NCBI RefSeq assembly: GCF_000725805.1
Contig: NZ_JOFT01000013.1
Coordinates: 1 to 64,000 of the forward strand
Origin: Streptomyces xanthophaeus
GTDB lineage: Bacteria; Actinomycetota; Actinomycetes; Streptomycetales; Streptomycetaceae
Length of the DNA stretch: 64,000 nt
Direction: 5' to 3'
Both the position numbers and the translations under genes were made by a program. The notes beneath the pieces were generated by a model. It was not told the DNA's origin. It was given only the letters and a program-made list of their open reading frames with translations, and did no database searches. Positions 45,476 through 53,715 of the stretch are shown one piece after another; within the stretch, counting starts at the first letter, position 1; the number at the start of each line of letters is the position of its first letter.

Positions 45476-46201
45476 GGTGACGGTCAAGGACGTCCCCGGC
45501 GACATCCTGGTGAAGATCACCACCACTAACATCTGCGGCTCCGACCTCCACATGTACGAGGGCCGGACCTCCTTCGAAACGGGCCGGACCCTCGGCCACG
45601 AGAACCTCGGCCAGGTCGTGGAAGTGGGCAGTGTCGTCAGCAAGGTCAAGGTAGGCGACTGGGTGGTGCTGCCGTTCAACATCGCCTGCGGCGTCTGCAA
45701 GCAGTGCGAACAGGGCCTCACCAACTACTGCCTCACCATGCAGCCCGAGCCGGACATGGCCGGCGCCGCGTACGGCTTCGCCGAGATGGGCCCCTACCAG
45801 GGCGGCCAGGCGGAACTCCTGCGCGTGCCCTACGGCGACTTCAACGCCCTGCGCCTGGGCGAGGACGCCGCCGAGCGCCAGCTCGACTACGTGATGCTGG
45901 CCGACACCTTCCCCCACCGGCGACCAGACCATCGTCTACGGAGCCGGTCCGGTCGGCCTCATGGCCGCCTGCTCCGCGATCCTCAAGGGCGCCGGCCGCG
46001 TCCGGGTCGCCGACCACCAGCCCGACCGGCTCCGGATCGCCGAGGAGATCGGCGCCGTCGCCGTCAACACCGCCGAGCAGGATCCGGCCGGAGTCGTCAA
46101 GGAAGCCACCCTCGGCCTGGGCGCGGACAACGGCTGCGAATGCGTCGATGGAGATCAACATGCCGGCCCGGATCGTGCCTGCGACAGAGGTCTTCAGCTG
46201 A
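45476..46201 (+). pseudogene. Zinc-dependent alcohol/formaldehyde dehydrogenase remnant
   Basis: The plus strand reads TTNICGSDLHMYEGRTSFE, GHENLGQVVEVG, FNIACGVCKQCEQGLTNYC (structural zinc Cys set) and AAYGFAEMGPYQGGQAELL, all of the glutathione-independent formaldehyde dehydrogenase group. The first 15-20 residues are lost. Near 45910 the frame shifts, with a short deletion, to TIVYGAGPVGLMAACSAIL (NAD-binding GxGPVG), and after ECVDG the rest of the NAD domain is missing, replaced by MEINMPARIVPATEVFS in another frame. At least two lesions make it inactive. Confidence 0.88.
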
Positions 46202-46352
46202 AGAAACAGCGTCGGCACGCGCAGGCGGGAGCGTCCCGCCCCTCAACGGTCCGCGGCATTGAGCCTTGCCCGGGTTGGACCAACGTGCGGCGGATTCACC
46301 CCCGCGCCGGTCGCCCCGCTCGCCCGCATGAACGATCCGATCGGACGCCCGG

Positions 46353-46565
46353 TCAGTGCTTGGCGCTCGGTACGGCCAGGGGCTCGCTCGGAGCCCTCTT
46401 CTTCGCCGCCTCCTTCTGCTCGCCGAGTCGAGTGAGGCGGTTACGCCCCATGGCCTTGCGCACGTCGGGGAACCACTCCTCCTCCTCGACGTGGTGGCGG
46501 ACGTTCTCCATGAAAAGCTTCTCGACCGTTCTGTGGTCTTCCTTGAGCAGAACGATCCCGTCCAC
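46353..46565 (-). pseudogene. Hemerythrin-domain protein with internal deletion
   Basis: A 70-residue open frame; GTG at 46565 has GGAGG five bases upstream. It joins the N-terminal hemerythrin motif DGIVLLKEDHRTVEKLF directly to the C-terminal one, ENVRHHVEEEEWFPDVRKAMG and ending KRAPSEPLAVPSAKH. The central helices that carry further His/Glu iron ligands (about 90 residues in the family) are missing in frame. A shortened protein could be made but should not form the four-helix di-iron site. Confidence 0.75.
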
Positions 46566-46781
46566 CAACGCCTCCAGACTTCGCACTCCAGGCGGCGCGG
46601 CCGGCCACCCACGCCCGTTACCCGGCCGACGCTTGTGGTGCTCGCCCAGAACGAGGGATTGGCCAGATTGGGGGACGCGCCTGCGCCGTCCGCTGGACGA
46701 GCCAGGTCCTGGGCAGGCGCACAGTCGGGATAAACCCGTTCGAGTGCTGGTATGTCCGCGGATCGCGGGTAGGGGCCGCGC

Positions 46782-47015
46782 ATGACAGCCATCGAAACGC
46801 TCGCGGCCGAAGGCCAGGCCTCACTCTTCCTCATCTTCGCCGGAGTGGTCCTCGTCATCCTCCTGATCGGTGCTTTCTGGTATGGGAGCCGACGCAGGCG
46901 GCGCGAAGTTCCGCCGACCGAGCAGAATCCCGTCGCGCAACGCCGCGCGGACTCCTGGCAGACCCCGGAAGAGCACGCGCGCGATCAAAAGGACCAAGAG
47001 TATCCCCGGCCTTGA
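46782..47015 (+). CDS. DUF6479 small membrane protein
   Basis: A 77-residue protein with AGGGG before the ATG. One membrane helix (residues 14-34, SLFLIFAGVVLVILLIGAFW) is followed by YGSRRRRREVPPTEQNP and a polar tail with SWQTPEEHARDQ. This is the pattern of DUF6479 proteins in Streptomyces. No activity is known to me; the basic cluster sets the tail in the cytoplasm. Confidence 0.85.
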   Translation: MTAIETLAAEGQASLFLIFAGVVLVILLIGAFWYGSRRRRREVPPTEQNPVAQRRADSWQTPEEHARDQKDQEYPRP

Positions 47016-47021
47016 CTGGAC

Positions 47022-47053
47022 GGGCCGGACCCACTGATCCGTGGACCCGGCCC
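47022..47053. terminator. Hairpin between DUF6479 and DUF4235 genes
   Basis: GGGCCGGACCCAC pairs with GTGGACCCGGCCC with two mismatches around TGATCC, in the 80-base gap between converging stops. Probable bidirectional terminator. Confidence 0.65.
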
Positions 47054-47094
47054 GCAATGGCCAGTCGGGGAAGAGGGCCGGCACCGCCGGTGGG

Positions 47095-47361
47095 TCAGCC
47101 CGGCCAGGCTCCGGTCGCACGACGTATCGCCACGGCGCCCGATCGCTCGACCGACGACTTGACCACGGCGAAGATCGCTCCCTGGATCGCAGCGGCGAGC
47201 AGGATCTGCGTCCACGTGCGGTCTTCGTCAGTGGCGTCCGGGGCATCACCCTCACCTTCGATGATCTTCCAGGCCTGCTTGAACACAGCCCCCGCGGCCA
47301 TGCCGCTCGCCGCCCCGAGGAGGAATCCGACGGGCTTGTAGGCAGCGCCGGAGGCCTTCAT
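47095..47361 (-). CDS. DUF4235 membrane protein
   Basis: An 88-residue protein starting MKASGAAYKPVGFLLG. Two hydrophobic helices (residues 8-27 and 52-70) contain YKPVGFLLGAASGMAAG and AAIQGAIFAVVK, typical of DUF4235. A loop DAPDATDEDRTW between them is acidic. The start overlaps the stop of the preceding gene by four bases (ATGA), so it is translationally coupled. Confidence 0.88.
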   Translation of the reverse strand: MKASGAAYKPVGFLLGAASGMAAGAVFKQAWKIIEGEGDAPDATDEDRTWTQILLAAAIQGAIFAVVKSSVERSGAVAIRRATGAWPG

Positions 47362-47672
47362 CGGCGACGTGCGCGGTTGCGACGCACCAGCACGAGGGCA
47401 ATGATCACAGCGCCGGCGACCAGGAGCGGCGTGCGGTTGCCTCGTGTGGCCCTCGCAGCTTGGTCGGCCCTCTCGAGCAGCGGGTCGGGGGCCATGTCCG
47501 CCGCGTACTGTCCGGCGCGGGTCGCGCCGTCCCACACCTGCGTGGCGGCCTGGGCAGTCTTGTTCAGGACCGAGTCGGGGGTGTTGTCCCGCACCAGCCG
47601 GGCGGCTTGTTCCGCCTTCTCGCGGATCTGGTCGGCGATGAGGGAAGCCTTCTCGGCGGGTTGCTGCTTCAT
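47358..47672 (-). CDS. Small protein with amphipathic helices and C-terminal membrane anchor
   Basis: A 104-residue protein; AAGGAG is 11 bases before the ATG. Residues 5-65 form long helices with repeats like EKASLIADQIREKAEQAARL and NKTAQAATQVWDGATRAGQY (late-embryogenesis/apolipoprotein-like composition). Residues 80-97 (PLLVAGAVIIALVLV) are a membrane helix followed by RRNRARRR. It is coupled to the DUF4235 gene, and the pair may stabilise the membrane under osmotic stress; this is inference. Confidence 0.8.
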   Translation of the reverse strand: MKQQPAEKASLIADQIREKAEQAARLVRDNTPDSVLNKTAQAATQVWDGATRAGQYAADMAPDPLLERADQAARATRGNRTPLLVAGAVIIALVLVRRNRARRR

Positions 47673-47943
47673 GTCGGCGTCTTCTCCTTGGTTCGGGTCC
47701 TGATGTCGGCCTCGGCGGCCGGAGTCTCGACGTTCTGGTCGAGCCCGACGCGAGTGCACGCGGCCTTCCTGCGCCGCGCTTACCCCAGCACGGCCTCGGC
47801 ACCCGCCCCCTCGAGCAGGAGCTCTGCGCAGGCCTTCGCAGCAGGACTGCGATGAAGAGACCACGGCCCCGCGACGGGCCTGTCGTTCGGGTGCAGTCGG
47901 CGCCAGGCCGGGATGGCGGCGTGGCAGCGGGTAGGCGTCCTGT

Positions 47944-48525
47944 ATGAACTCACGCACCCTCGGCACCTCGCCCACGGCCGGGCCGACCGCGGCCCTCGAC
48001 ACCGCCTCGGCATGCTGGCTGAAGACCCTGGACCGGCTCGAACGGACCACGGTGGCCGATCCGGCCATCAGGATGCTGCAGCGGGGAATCCGCTCGCTCC
48101 CCCTGGGCGGCATGCGTGATCTGCTGCGCGGCAGACCTCTGGGGCACCCCGTCCACCCCGTGCTCGTGCAGGTGCCCATCGGATGCTGGCTGTCGGCCTC
48201 GGTGCTCGACTTCGTGCCCGGGACACACCACGCGTCGACCACCCTGACCGCCGTCGGACTGGTAGGCGTCGCCCCGGCAGCGGTCGCCGGCTGGGCGGAC
48301 TGGGCGGACCTGCCGCCCGAGCAGGCCCGGGTCGGCCTGGCCCACGCAGCCTCCAACGTCGCCGCGGTGGCCTGCTACACCGCGTCACTGACCGCACGAC
48401 TCCGCGGCCGCCCGGGGAAGGGCCGGCTGTGGGCCCTGGGCGGGATGGCTGCCGTAGCCGTCAGCGGTGCGCTGGGCGGGCACGTGGCCTACCGGCAGGC
48501 CGTAGGAGCGCACGCCGCAGCGTGA
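47944..48525 (+). CDS. DUF2231 membrane protein
   Basis: A 193-residue protein. The N-terminal 60 residues are soluble (DRLERTTVADPAIRMLQ). RPLGHPVHPVLVQVPIGCWL is the DUF2231 signature with conserved His residues, followed by four membrane helices through VAGWADWADL and GGMAAVAVSGALGGHVAY. The His residues could bind heme or metal, but this is not shown for the family here. The ribosome site is weak. Confidence 0.88.
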   Translation: MNSRTLGTSPTAGPTAALDTASACWLKTLDRLERTTVADPAIRMLQRGIRSLPLGGMRDLLRGRPLGHPVHPVLVQVPIGCWLSASVLDFVPGTHHASTTLTAVGLVGVAPAAVAGWADWADLPPEQARVGLAHAASNVAAVACYTASLTARLRGRPGKGRLWALGGMAAVAVSGALGGHVAYRQAVGAHAAA

Positions 48526-48561
48526 GGGCGGCCTCGCCGGATCCTTCGCCGGGCCGGGCCG

Positions 48562-49005
48562 TCATTCAGGAGGGGGCGTTGCGGTGTGGTCAGGATGGTG
48601 GGGGGTGCGGCGAAGCGTTTTGAGGCGGGCCTCCAGGAGGTGGTCGCGTCCGCCGGCCACCTCGTCGACGATTGCGCGTTCCACCGCGGCGAAGGGCTGG
48701 TAGTAGGTGGAGTCGTAGGCCTCGATGATCTGGAACGTCCAATGACCCGGGATGACGTTGCGGCCCACGATCTCGTGCTCGACCCTGGCGGCCTGCTCCT
48801 CGTAGCCCGCCTCCCGCAGGAGTCGCGCCGCGTCGCCGAGCTCGAAGTCCGCCGTCCCGGTCAGCTGATGGAACCCGTAGAGGTGGCCACGGGCCCGCTC
48901 CGTGGTTTCCAGCGCCTTCGACAGCGCACCCAGCGCGCGGACCGTCTTCTCGTCGACACCGTCCGGAACCTCATGGGCCGGATCCATCTCCTGATTTCTG
49001 TCCAT
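48562..49005 (-). CDS. Small soluble helical protein, family not recognised
   Basis: A 147-residue protein starting MDRNQEMDPAHEVPDG. It is mostly helical with KTVRALGALSKALETTERARG, then HLYGFHQLTGTADFELGDA, HEIVGRNVIPGHWTFQIIE and YYQPFAAVERAIVDEVAGG. The pattern is that of a conserved actinobacterial hypothetical protein; no catalytic motif is visible. The start has a poor ribosome site, and a later ATG at 48987 has AGGAG directly against it, so start position is uncertain. Confidence 0.8.
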   Translation of the reverse strand: MDRNQEMDPAHEVPDGVDEKTVRALGALSKALETTERARGHLYGFHQLTGTADFELGDAARLLREAGYEEQAARVEHEIVGRNVIPGHWTFQIIEAYDSTYYQPFAAVERAIVDEVAGGRDHLLEARLKTLRRTPHHPDHTATPPPE

Positions 49006-49142
49006 GGAAGATGTTCTGCCCGAAGGACGCCTCCCCGGTGGGGCGATTGGGCCAACCAGCGTAAGCGGGAGAAGAAACAAACAGGAATCGAATGCATGTC
49101 CTCGGCGCGGTCGGGCACACGGAGCTTCGGAGGTTGATAACT

Positions 49143-49304
49143 ATGGTTCCCCTGCTTCTCGTTCTTCTGCTGGCCCTGATCCTCTTCGGCGCGGGTTTCG
49201 CGGTGAAGATTCTTTGGTGGGTGGCTATCGCAGTCCTGATCCTGTGGCTGATCGGTTTCGTAGCCCGCCCCAAGGGCGGTAGCGGCCGCTGGTACCGCTG
49301 GTAG
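49143..49304 (+). CDS. 53-residue hydrophobic membrane peptide
   Basis: ATG at 49143 follows GGAGG by nine bases; a longer reading from 49092 has no site. MVPLLLVLLLALILFGAGFA is a membrane helix, continuing through VKILWWVAIAVLILWLIGF to a short basic, aromatic tail RPKGGSGRWYRW. Such hydrophobic peptides are widespread and often stress-induced in Streptomyces. A strong hairpin follows. Confidence 0.85.
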   Translation: MVPLLLVLLLALILFGAGFAVKILWWVAIAVLILWLIGFVARPKGGSGRWYRW

Positions 49305-49331
49305 CCGTACAACAGCGCAGTTCTGACACTG

Positions 49332-49381
49332 CATGGCAGTGGCCGGTCACCTCTTTCTCGGGGTGATCGGCCACTGCCATG
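49332..49381. terminator. Long hairpin after hydrophobic-peptide gene
   Basis: CATGGCAGTGGCCG and its complement pair perfectly, extended inward by GTCACC/GGTGAT, around TCTTTCTC. It ends transcription of the hydrophobic-peptide gene. It is among the longest inverted repeats in the window. Confidence 0.85.
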
Positions 49382-49616
49382 TTGTTGTCGTCGACAGGCC
49401 TTCGCCGACACGGAACGAATATCGGCGCACATGTGGGGCATTCGGAGGGCAGCCCGGTCCCGCGTTCAAGACAGGTGCGTGAAGTCGAAAAGGCGGGGCA
49501 GGTGAAGTCCAGGCGGTACGCAGCACATCCGCCGAGCACGACGTACGGAACAAGGAGGATCGGCGGAGAAGCATTTCGCCGCCGATCCTCCATTGACCGG
49601 AGGAGTTGTTTTTCGC
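49382..49616. other. Upstream region of PRC-barrel gene
   Basis: About 235 bases without a supported gene. A second inverted repeat, GGATCGGCGG near 49558-49567 with CCGCCGATCC near 49579-49588, lies in the leader of the PRC-barrel gene just before its ribosome site and may affect its mRNA. No promoter motif was recognised. Confidence 0.45.
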
Positions 49617-49985
49617 GTGACTGAGCATGTGTGGAGTTACAAGTCGACGTCGGGCCTTGTGGCCGGCACCGATCTGACGGGCTACAAGGTCGAGGCGACC
49701 GACGGCAGCATCGGCAAGGTCGACAAGCACTCCGACGAGGTCGGTGACGCCTACCTGGTGGTCGACACCGGTGTCTGGATCTTCGGCAAGGAGGTCCTGC
49801 TGCCGGCGAGCACCGTGGTCAGCGTCGACCCGGAGGAGCGGAAGGTCTTCGTCGACCGGACCAGGGGCCAGATCAAGGACGCCCCCGAGTTCCACCGCGA
49901 CAAGCACCTCGGCGACGCGGGCTATCGCGACGAGCTGGGCACGTACTACGGCACCGGTGCCCCGTTCGGCGGCCGCCCCGCCTGA
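49617..49985 (+). CDS. PRC-barrel domain protein
   Basis: A 122-residue protein with a GTG start 11 bases after GGAGGAG. The PRC-barrel covers residues 15-85: DLTGYKVEATDGSIGKVDKH, AYLVVDTGVWIFGKEVLLPAS and SVDPEERKVFVDRTRGQI. The C-terminal tail is Gly/Tyr-rich. PRC barrels are adaptor domains in RNA processing and photosystem proteins; single-domain actinobacterial forms are linked to stress. No partner is adjacent. Confidence 0.9.
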   Translation: MTEHVWSYKSTSGLVAGTDLTGYKVEATDGSIGKVDKHSDEVGDAYLVVDTGVWIFGKEVLLPASTVVSVDPEERKVFVDRTRGQIKDAPEFHRDKHLGDAGYRDELGTYYGTGAPFGGRPA

Positions 49986-50002
49986 TCCCGATCCCGCAGC
50001 AT

Positions 50003-50045
50003 GACGCCGGTCCCGGCACCCTTCCTGGGTGCCGGGACCGGCGTC
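50003..50045. terminator. Very strong bidirectional terminator hairpin
   Basis: A perfect 19-base stem (GACGCCGGTCCCGGCACCC and its complement) with a TTCCT loop between the converging PRC-barrel and ATP-grasp stops. Confidence 0.95.
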
Positions 50046-50052
50046 GTGCTGC

Positions 50053-51333
50053 TCAGCCACCTTCGAATTCGAGGACCTCCGCCAACGCGGTTTCCTGCTC
50101 CGCCACGTCCCCGGCACTCCTGGCGATCACCGCGTACCGCCAGGAACGGCCGTCGGGCGGCACGTCCGCGTACAGGACCACGCCCTCGCCGCGATCCGGG
50201 TCGAACGCGAGGCGGGAAGCGCGCAGCCGGGCGAGCGCCTCGTCGAAGCCCATGGCAGTCCGTGTCGAGCCCTTCGACACCGCCCACGCCGGGTGTGAGG
50301 TGGCAGATCCCTCGGTCAGCCGGGTGACCATGGTGTGCGGTGTGGTGGTGGCCGTACGGCGGATGTTGCTCTCACTCGCGTACGCGACACCCTCGGTGTC
50401 CACCAGCGCGTCGAGCCCGAAGGGCCCGGCGTAGCCGTGGTCGGACAGGTGGCGGCCCAGGGCCGTCCCCCATTCCTCCAGCTCGTCGGCCACGTGCGCA
50501 CCGGACGGCGGCAGCGGAGAGGCGTATCCCGTGAAGGAGCCCTGAACCGTGCGCATCGCTCCGCTGAAGAGCGCGCGGGTCCCGGAGGCGGAGACCTCCA
50601 GCTGGACACTGACCGACTGGGCCACGTCGAGGCACTCCTCCACCACCCACAGGCCTTCGGGTCCACCGACCGTATCGAGCGGCAGGCTCGCCCCGCCCCT
50701 CAGGTCGTCGCGGGTCACGAAGCGCATCCCGTGTCCTCCGGCCGAACGGTCGGGCTTCACCACGACACGCTCGTGGTCCCGCAGAAGCGCGCGTGCCACG
50801 CCTTCGGCCTCCGGGCGCCGGCACATCCGGCCCGTCGGCAGCCGCATGCCCAGTTGCTCGGCCGTCTCGCGGAAGCCGGTCTTCGTGTTCAGCAGCATGG
50901 TCGTCTTCAGGGCGGCCTCTGCGGCCTCGACCGTGGGATACGGGTGGACGTCGATGCCGATGTCCCGGGCGAACGCGATCGCCGACGCGTCCAACGCCGT
51001 CGGCAGCAGCGCCGCACCCCGGTCCCCGGCGAGGGCCCGGACCTGCTCGAGGAGGCCGGCCTCGCGCACCGCCCGCGCCAGCGGGACGGCTCCGGCGGGA
51101 GGCACCTCGATCACCGCGACCGATTCCGGGGGCACCCCGGTCAGGTCGTACACGTAACGCAGGAACTCCCGGCTCAGCGGCACGGGAGTGACGAACACGT
51201 CCCCCGGTCGAAGCAGCCACGCCTTCCGCGGCGCCTGCTGGGCCCACGTCGTCAGGATCTGCCCCTCGTCGAGGTCCACCGCCAAATCCGAGAGGAAGTT
51301 CGCGAACACGACGATCGGGCCCGTCTCCGTCAC
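50053..51333 (-). CDS. PreATP-grasp/ATP-grasp ligase-like protein
   Basis: A 426-residue protein with GTG start seven bases after AGGAG. Residues 1-120 look like the preATP-grasp domain (PIVVFANFLSDLAVDLD, TPVPLSREFLRYVY). From about 150 come ATP-grasp elements: NTKTGFRETAEQLGMRLPTG, VVVKPDRSAGGHGMRF (ATP-binding loop), VVEECLDVAQSVSVQLEV and GPFGLDALVDTEG...ESNIRRT (Mg2+-binding Glu/Asn). These resemble pheganomycin-type peptide ligase (PGM1) proteins that join an amino acid to a peptide. No precursor peptide or export gene is adjacent, so the product is unknown. Confidence 0.85.
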   Translation of the reverse strand: MTETGPIVVFANFLSDLAVDLDEGQILTTWAQQAPRKAWLLRPGDVFVTPVPLSREFLRYVYDLTGVPPESVAVIEVPPAGAVPLARAVREAGLLEQVRALAGDRGAALLPTALDASAIAFARDIGIDVHPYPTVEAAEAALKTTMLLNTKTGFRETAEQLGMRLPTGRMCRRPEAEGVARALLRDHERVVVKPDRSAGGHGMRFVTRDDLRGGASLPLDTVGGPEGLWVVEECLDVAQSVSVQLEVSASGTRALFSGAMRTVQGSFTGYASPLPPSGAHVADELEEWGTALGRHLSDHGYAGPFGLDALVDTEGVAYASESNIRRTATTTPHTMVTRLTEGSATSHPAWAVSKGSTRTAMGFDEALARLRASRLAFDPDRGEGVVLYADVPPDGRSWRYAVIARSAGDVAEQETALAEVLEFEGG

Positions 51334-51470
51334 CGCTCTGCTCCTCTGATTGCCACACGGCCGGCCACGGTCAGCCTGCTCCCCCGCTCAGCCCGTTCCG
51401 GACGCGGCCGGGCCCAGGACGGGGAGCCGTATCCCCCGCCCGGCGCGTCCGAGCGGACCGGGGCGGCAGG

Positions 51471-51686
51471 TCAGGGAAACGGTTCCCACGCCTCGGGGCC
51501 GGCTCCCCGCCACTCCACGAAGTCAGGGTCGGTGATGTCGACATCCTCGGCGTTCTCCATACCGGCCGCGGCGAGAAAGGCACGAACATCGGCAGGCCGA
51601 TGCGCCACTCCGATGGCAACACCGTCGTAGCGGACACGTCGCCAGCCCTGCTGGTCGGGCGGGTAGATGATCAGCTTGGCGGCCAT
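51471..51686 (-). CDS. Small conserved actinobacterial protein
   Basis: A 71-residue protein with GAGG eight bases before the ATG. It reads MAAKLIIYPPDQQGWRRVRY, then GVAIGVAHRPADVRAFLAAAG and acidic DVDITDPDFVEWRGAGPEAW. No domain I can name; the pattern recurs in Streptomyces. Likely single-gene, beside the DUF5133 gene on the same strand with 138 bases between. Confidence 0.8.
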   Translation of the reverse strand: MAAKLIIYPPDQQGWRRVRYDGVAIGVAHRPADVRAFLAAAGMENAEDVDITDPDFVEWRGAGPEAWEPFP

Positions 51687-51824
51687 GGACCAAGCCTCTG
51701 CCGCCTCAAGCTCCTTGGCACCCCTTCACGGCCGAACGGGTGACCTTCACCGGGCAGCTGTCGCCCGGGCGCCGTCCGCGGTCGCTCCACGCCGAACGGG
51801 TGGCCCCCACTGACGGCTGACCGA

Positions 51825-52055
51825 TCAGCCGGTGACGAGCACGGAGTCGTCGAGGGCACCCGTGCCAGGCAGGTGGTGGCGGGCGGCAATCAGGGCGGCG
51901 TGCACGTCCGTCGTGCCGGTGGCCACACAGAGCGCCCGCTCGACGTCCTCGATCTCCCCGCGCACGGGAGAGTCGCCTTCCGCGGCGTCGAGGACGGACA
52001 GCGCCCAGTAACGGTCGACGAGGCCGGGGAGCACAGCCGGGTGAGCCATCAGCAT
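51825..52055 (-). CDS. DUF5133 family protein
   Basis: A 76-residue protein; AAAGG lies nine bases before MLMAHPAVLPGLVDRYWALS. The block EDVERALCVATGTTDVHAAL is the DUF5133 core with its conserved Cys. Function unknown; family members are numerous in Streptomyces and often next to regulatory genes. A longer reading starting at 52328 has poor composition and no site. Confidence 0.8.
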   Translation of the reverse strand: MLMAHPAVLPGLVDRYWALSVLDAAEGDSPVRGEIEDVERALCVATGTTDVHAALIAARHHLPGTGALDDSVLVTG

Positions 52056-52341
52056 GGGTGGTTGCCTTTCGCCAGCGGGTCCAACAGGTGGCCGTCGCCT
52101 ACCCTCCCGATCACCGTTGAACCCCATCACCGTCCGACCCGCTCCACTCCTCCGGCCGCAATCCGCCAGGGGGTACCTCACGGCTCCGTCACTGATCGGG
52201 ACCTGCAGATCGGTCATGATCTGTGCCAGCGCGTCACGGTCCTCGTCGGCCTGACGGGTCCAGGGTGTCGGTGACGTCGGAGAAGTCGACGCCGACGCGT
52301 CGCACCGGCTGTACGCGACCTCACCCACCTCTGGCTGACGG

Positions 52342-53532
52342 TCACGCGTCCCAGGTGACCGGGAGGCTCTTCACTCCGTAGATGTCCGCGGCCTCCGGGC
52401 GCAGGGCAACGTCCTCGGCCGGTACGGCCAGGCGCAGAGAGGGGAAACGCCCCAGCAGCGCGGTGACCGCGACTCGCATCTCGATGCGGGCCAGCTGCGC
52501 GCCCAGGCACAGGTGGATGCCGTGGCCGAAGGCCAGGTGCCCGCCGGCGTCCCTCCGAAGGTCGAGCACGTGGGGATCCGCGTAGCGCTCGGGGTCGCGG
52601 TTGGCGGTGTTGTACGACAGGACGACCGTCGTGCCGGCCTCGATGGTCTGGCCGCCCACCTCGACGTCCTCCAGCGCCGTCCGCATGAACGACTTGGCGA
52701 CGCTCAGATACCGCAGCAGCTCCTCCACCGCCTGGTCGATGAGCGCGGGCTCGGCGCGCAGCGCCGCCAGTTGCTCCGGGTTCTGCAGGAGCGCGAAGAC
52801 CCCGAGGGACAGCATGTTGGCGGTGGTGTCGAATCCGGCCGCCAGCAGGATCAGGCTGATCCCCTGCAGCTCCTCATCGGTCAGGTCGCTGTCGGTGAGT
52901 TCGCTGAGCACGTCGTCGGTCGGGTTCGCGCGCTTGGCGGCCACCAGCTCAGCGAGGTAGTTCTGGGTCGCGGTGTAAGCCGCCATCAGGTCCTCATCGT
53001 TCGTCTCCCCGTTCATGAACTTGTCGATCTGTTCCTGGAAGGAGTCCCGGTCCTCGTACGGCACCCCGAGCAGCTCGCAGATGACGATGGTGGGAATGGG
53101 CTTGGCGAACGCGGTCACCAGGTCCGCCGACGGTCCGGTCTTCTCCATGGCGTCCAGGCAGGCGGTCGTGATCTGCTCGATGCGCTCGGTGAGCAGTCGC
53201 ATCCGCCGAGCGGTGAACTTGCCCACCAGCGGCTTCCGGTAGCGGTTGTGCTGGGGGTCGTCCATGAGGAGGAACTCGCCGGGCGGCGCCGGCGGGATCT
53301 CGAAGTCGACCACGTTCAGGAGGTCCTTGCGCGAGCTGAACCGCGGATCGGCCAGGACCGACCGGACCAGATCGTGTCCGGTGATCATCCAGCCGGGCTT
53401 CCCGCCGGGGTGGGTGTAGCGGCTGATGGGACCGTGGCTGCGGGCATCGATCAGCTCTGCCGGCGGGTCGAAGGGACAGCCGGGCCGACGCTCCGTCGGC
53501 AGCGCCGCAACCGTGTGGACCGATTCGTCCAT
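52342..53532 (-). CDS. Cytochrome P450
   Basis: A 396-residue soluble P450. The heme ligand is Cys342 in AFGHGIHLCLGAQLARIE; the I-helix AAGFDTTANML carries the acid-alcohol pair (Asp-Thr), and ELLRYLSV with the ExxR pattern (EELLRY) is present. The start at 53532 has GAGG seven bases upstream, while one six bases earlier sits too near it. No ferredoxin gene is adjacent, so redox partners come from elsewhere. It is divergent from a HTH regulator whose operator motif lies between; substrate unknown. Confidence 0.95.
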   Translation of the reverse strand: MDESVHTVAALPTERRPGCPFDPPAELIDARSHGPISRYTHPGGKPGWMITGHDLVRSVLADPRFSSRKDLLNVVDFEIPPAPPGEFLLMDDPQHNRYRKPLVGKFTARRMRLLTERIEQITTACLDAMEKTGPSADLVTAFAKPIPTIVICELLGVPYEDRDSFQEQIDKFMNGETNDEDLMAAYTATQNYLAELVAAKRANPTDDVLSELTDSDLTDEELQGISLILLAAGFDTTANMLSLGVFALLQNPEQLAALRAEPALIDQAVEELLRYLSVAKSFMRTALEDVEVGGQTIEAGTTVVLSYNTANRDPERYADPHVLDLRRDAGGHLAFGHGIHLCLGAQLARIEMRVAVTALLGRFPSLRLAVPAEDVALRPEAADIYGVKSLPVTWDA

Positions 53533-53715
53533 GACCATTCCTCACCTCGCGATAGTGCGCGTTCGCAACATCTCGAAAGCTACGTTGCATTCAGAGTGTC
53601 TGCAATCCGCCGAACAGCATAAGTACAGGTGGCTGGCGGCAAATTGATGCAATGACGCTGGGCTCGAATGCAACGGGGCGTTGCATTGGGTGACAGCGAA
53701 GGCAATACTCGCGGC
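53533..53715. promoter_or_regulatory. P450/regulator divergent promoter with GTTGCATT operator repeats
   Basis: A 21-base palindrome AATGCAAC-ggggc-GTTGCATT lies at 53667-53687, with a lone GTTGCATT at 53584-53591, TGCAAT at 53601-53606 and ATGCAA at 53647-53652. These repeated half sites between two divergent genes are strong candidates for binding by the HTH regulator. They argue against using the ATG at 53668, which lies inside the palindrome, as a start. Confidence 0.75.

Noticed and set aside
52255..52335. Minus-strand GVDFSDVTDTLDP reading resembling a transaldolase C-terminus
   Set aside because: Only about a dozen residues match a common pattern, with no neighbouring coding signal; too short to support.
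53668..53715. ATG at 53668 as start of the HTH regulator
   Set aside because: It lies inside the GTTGCATT palindrome and has no ribosome site; homology-like sequence begins at MPGGRLTQQ.
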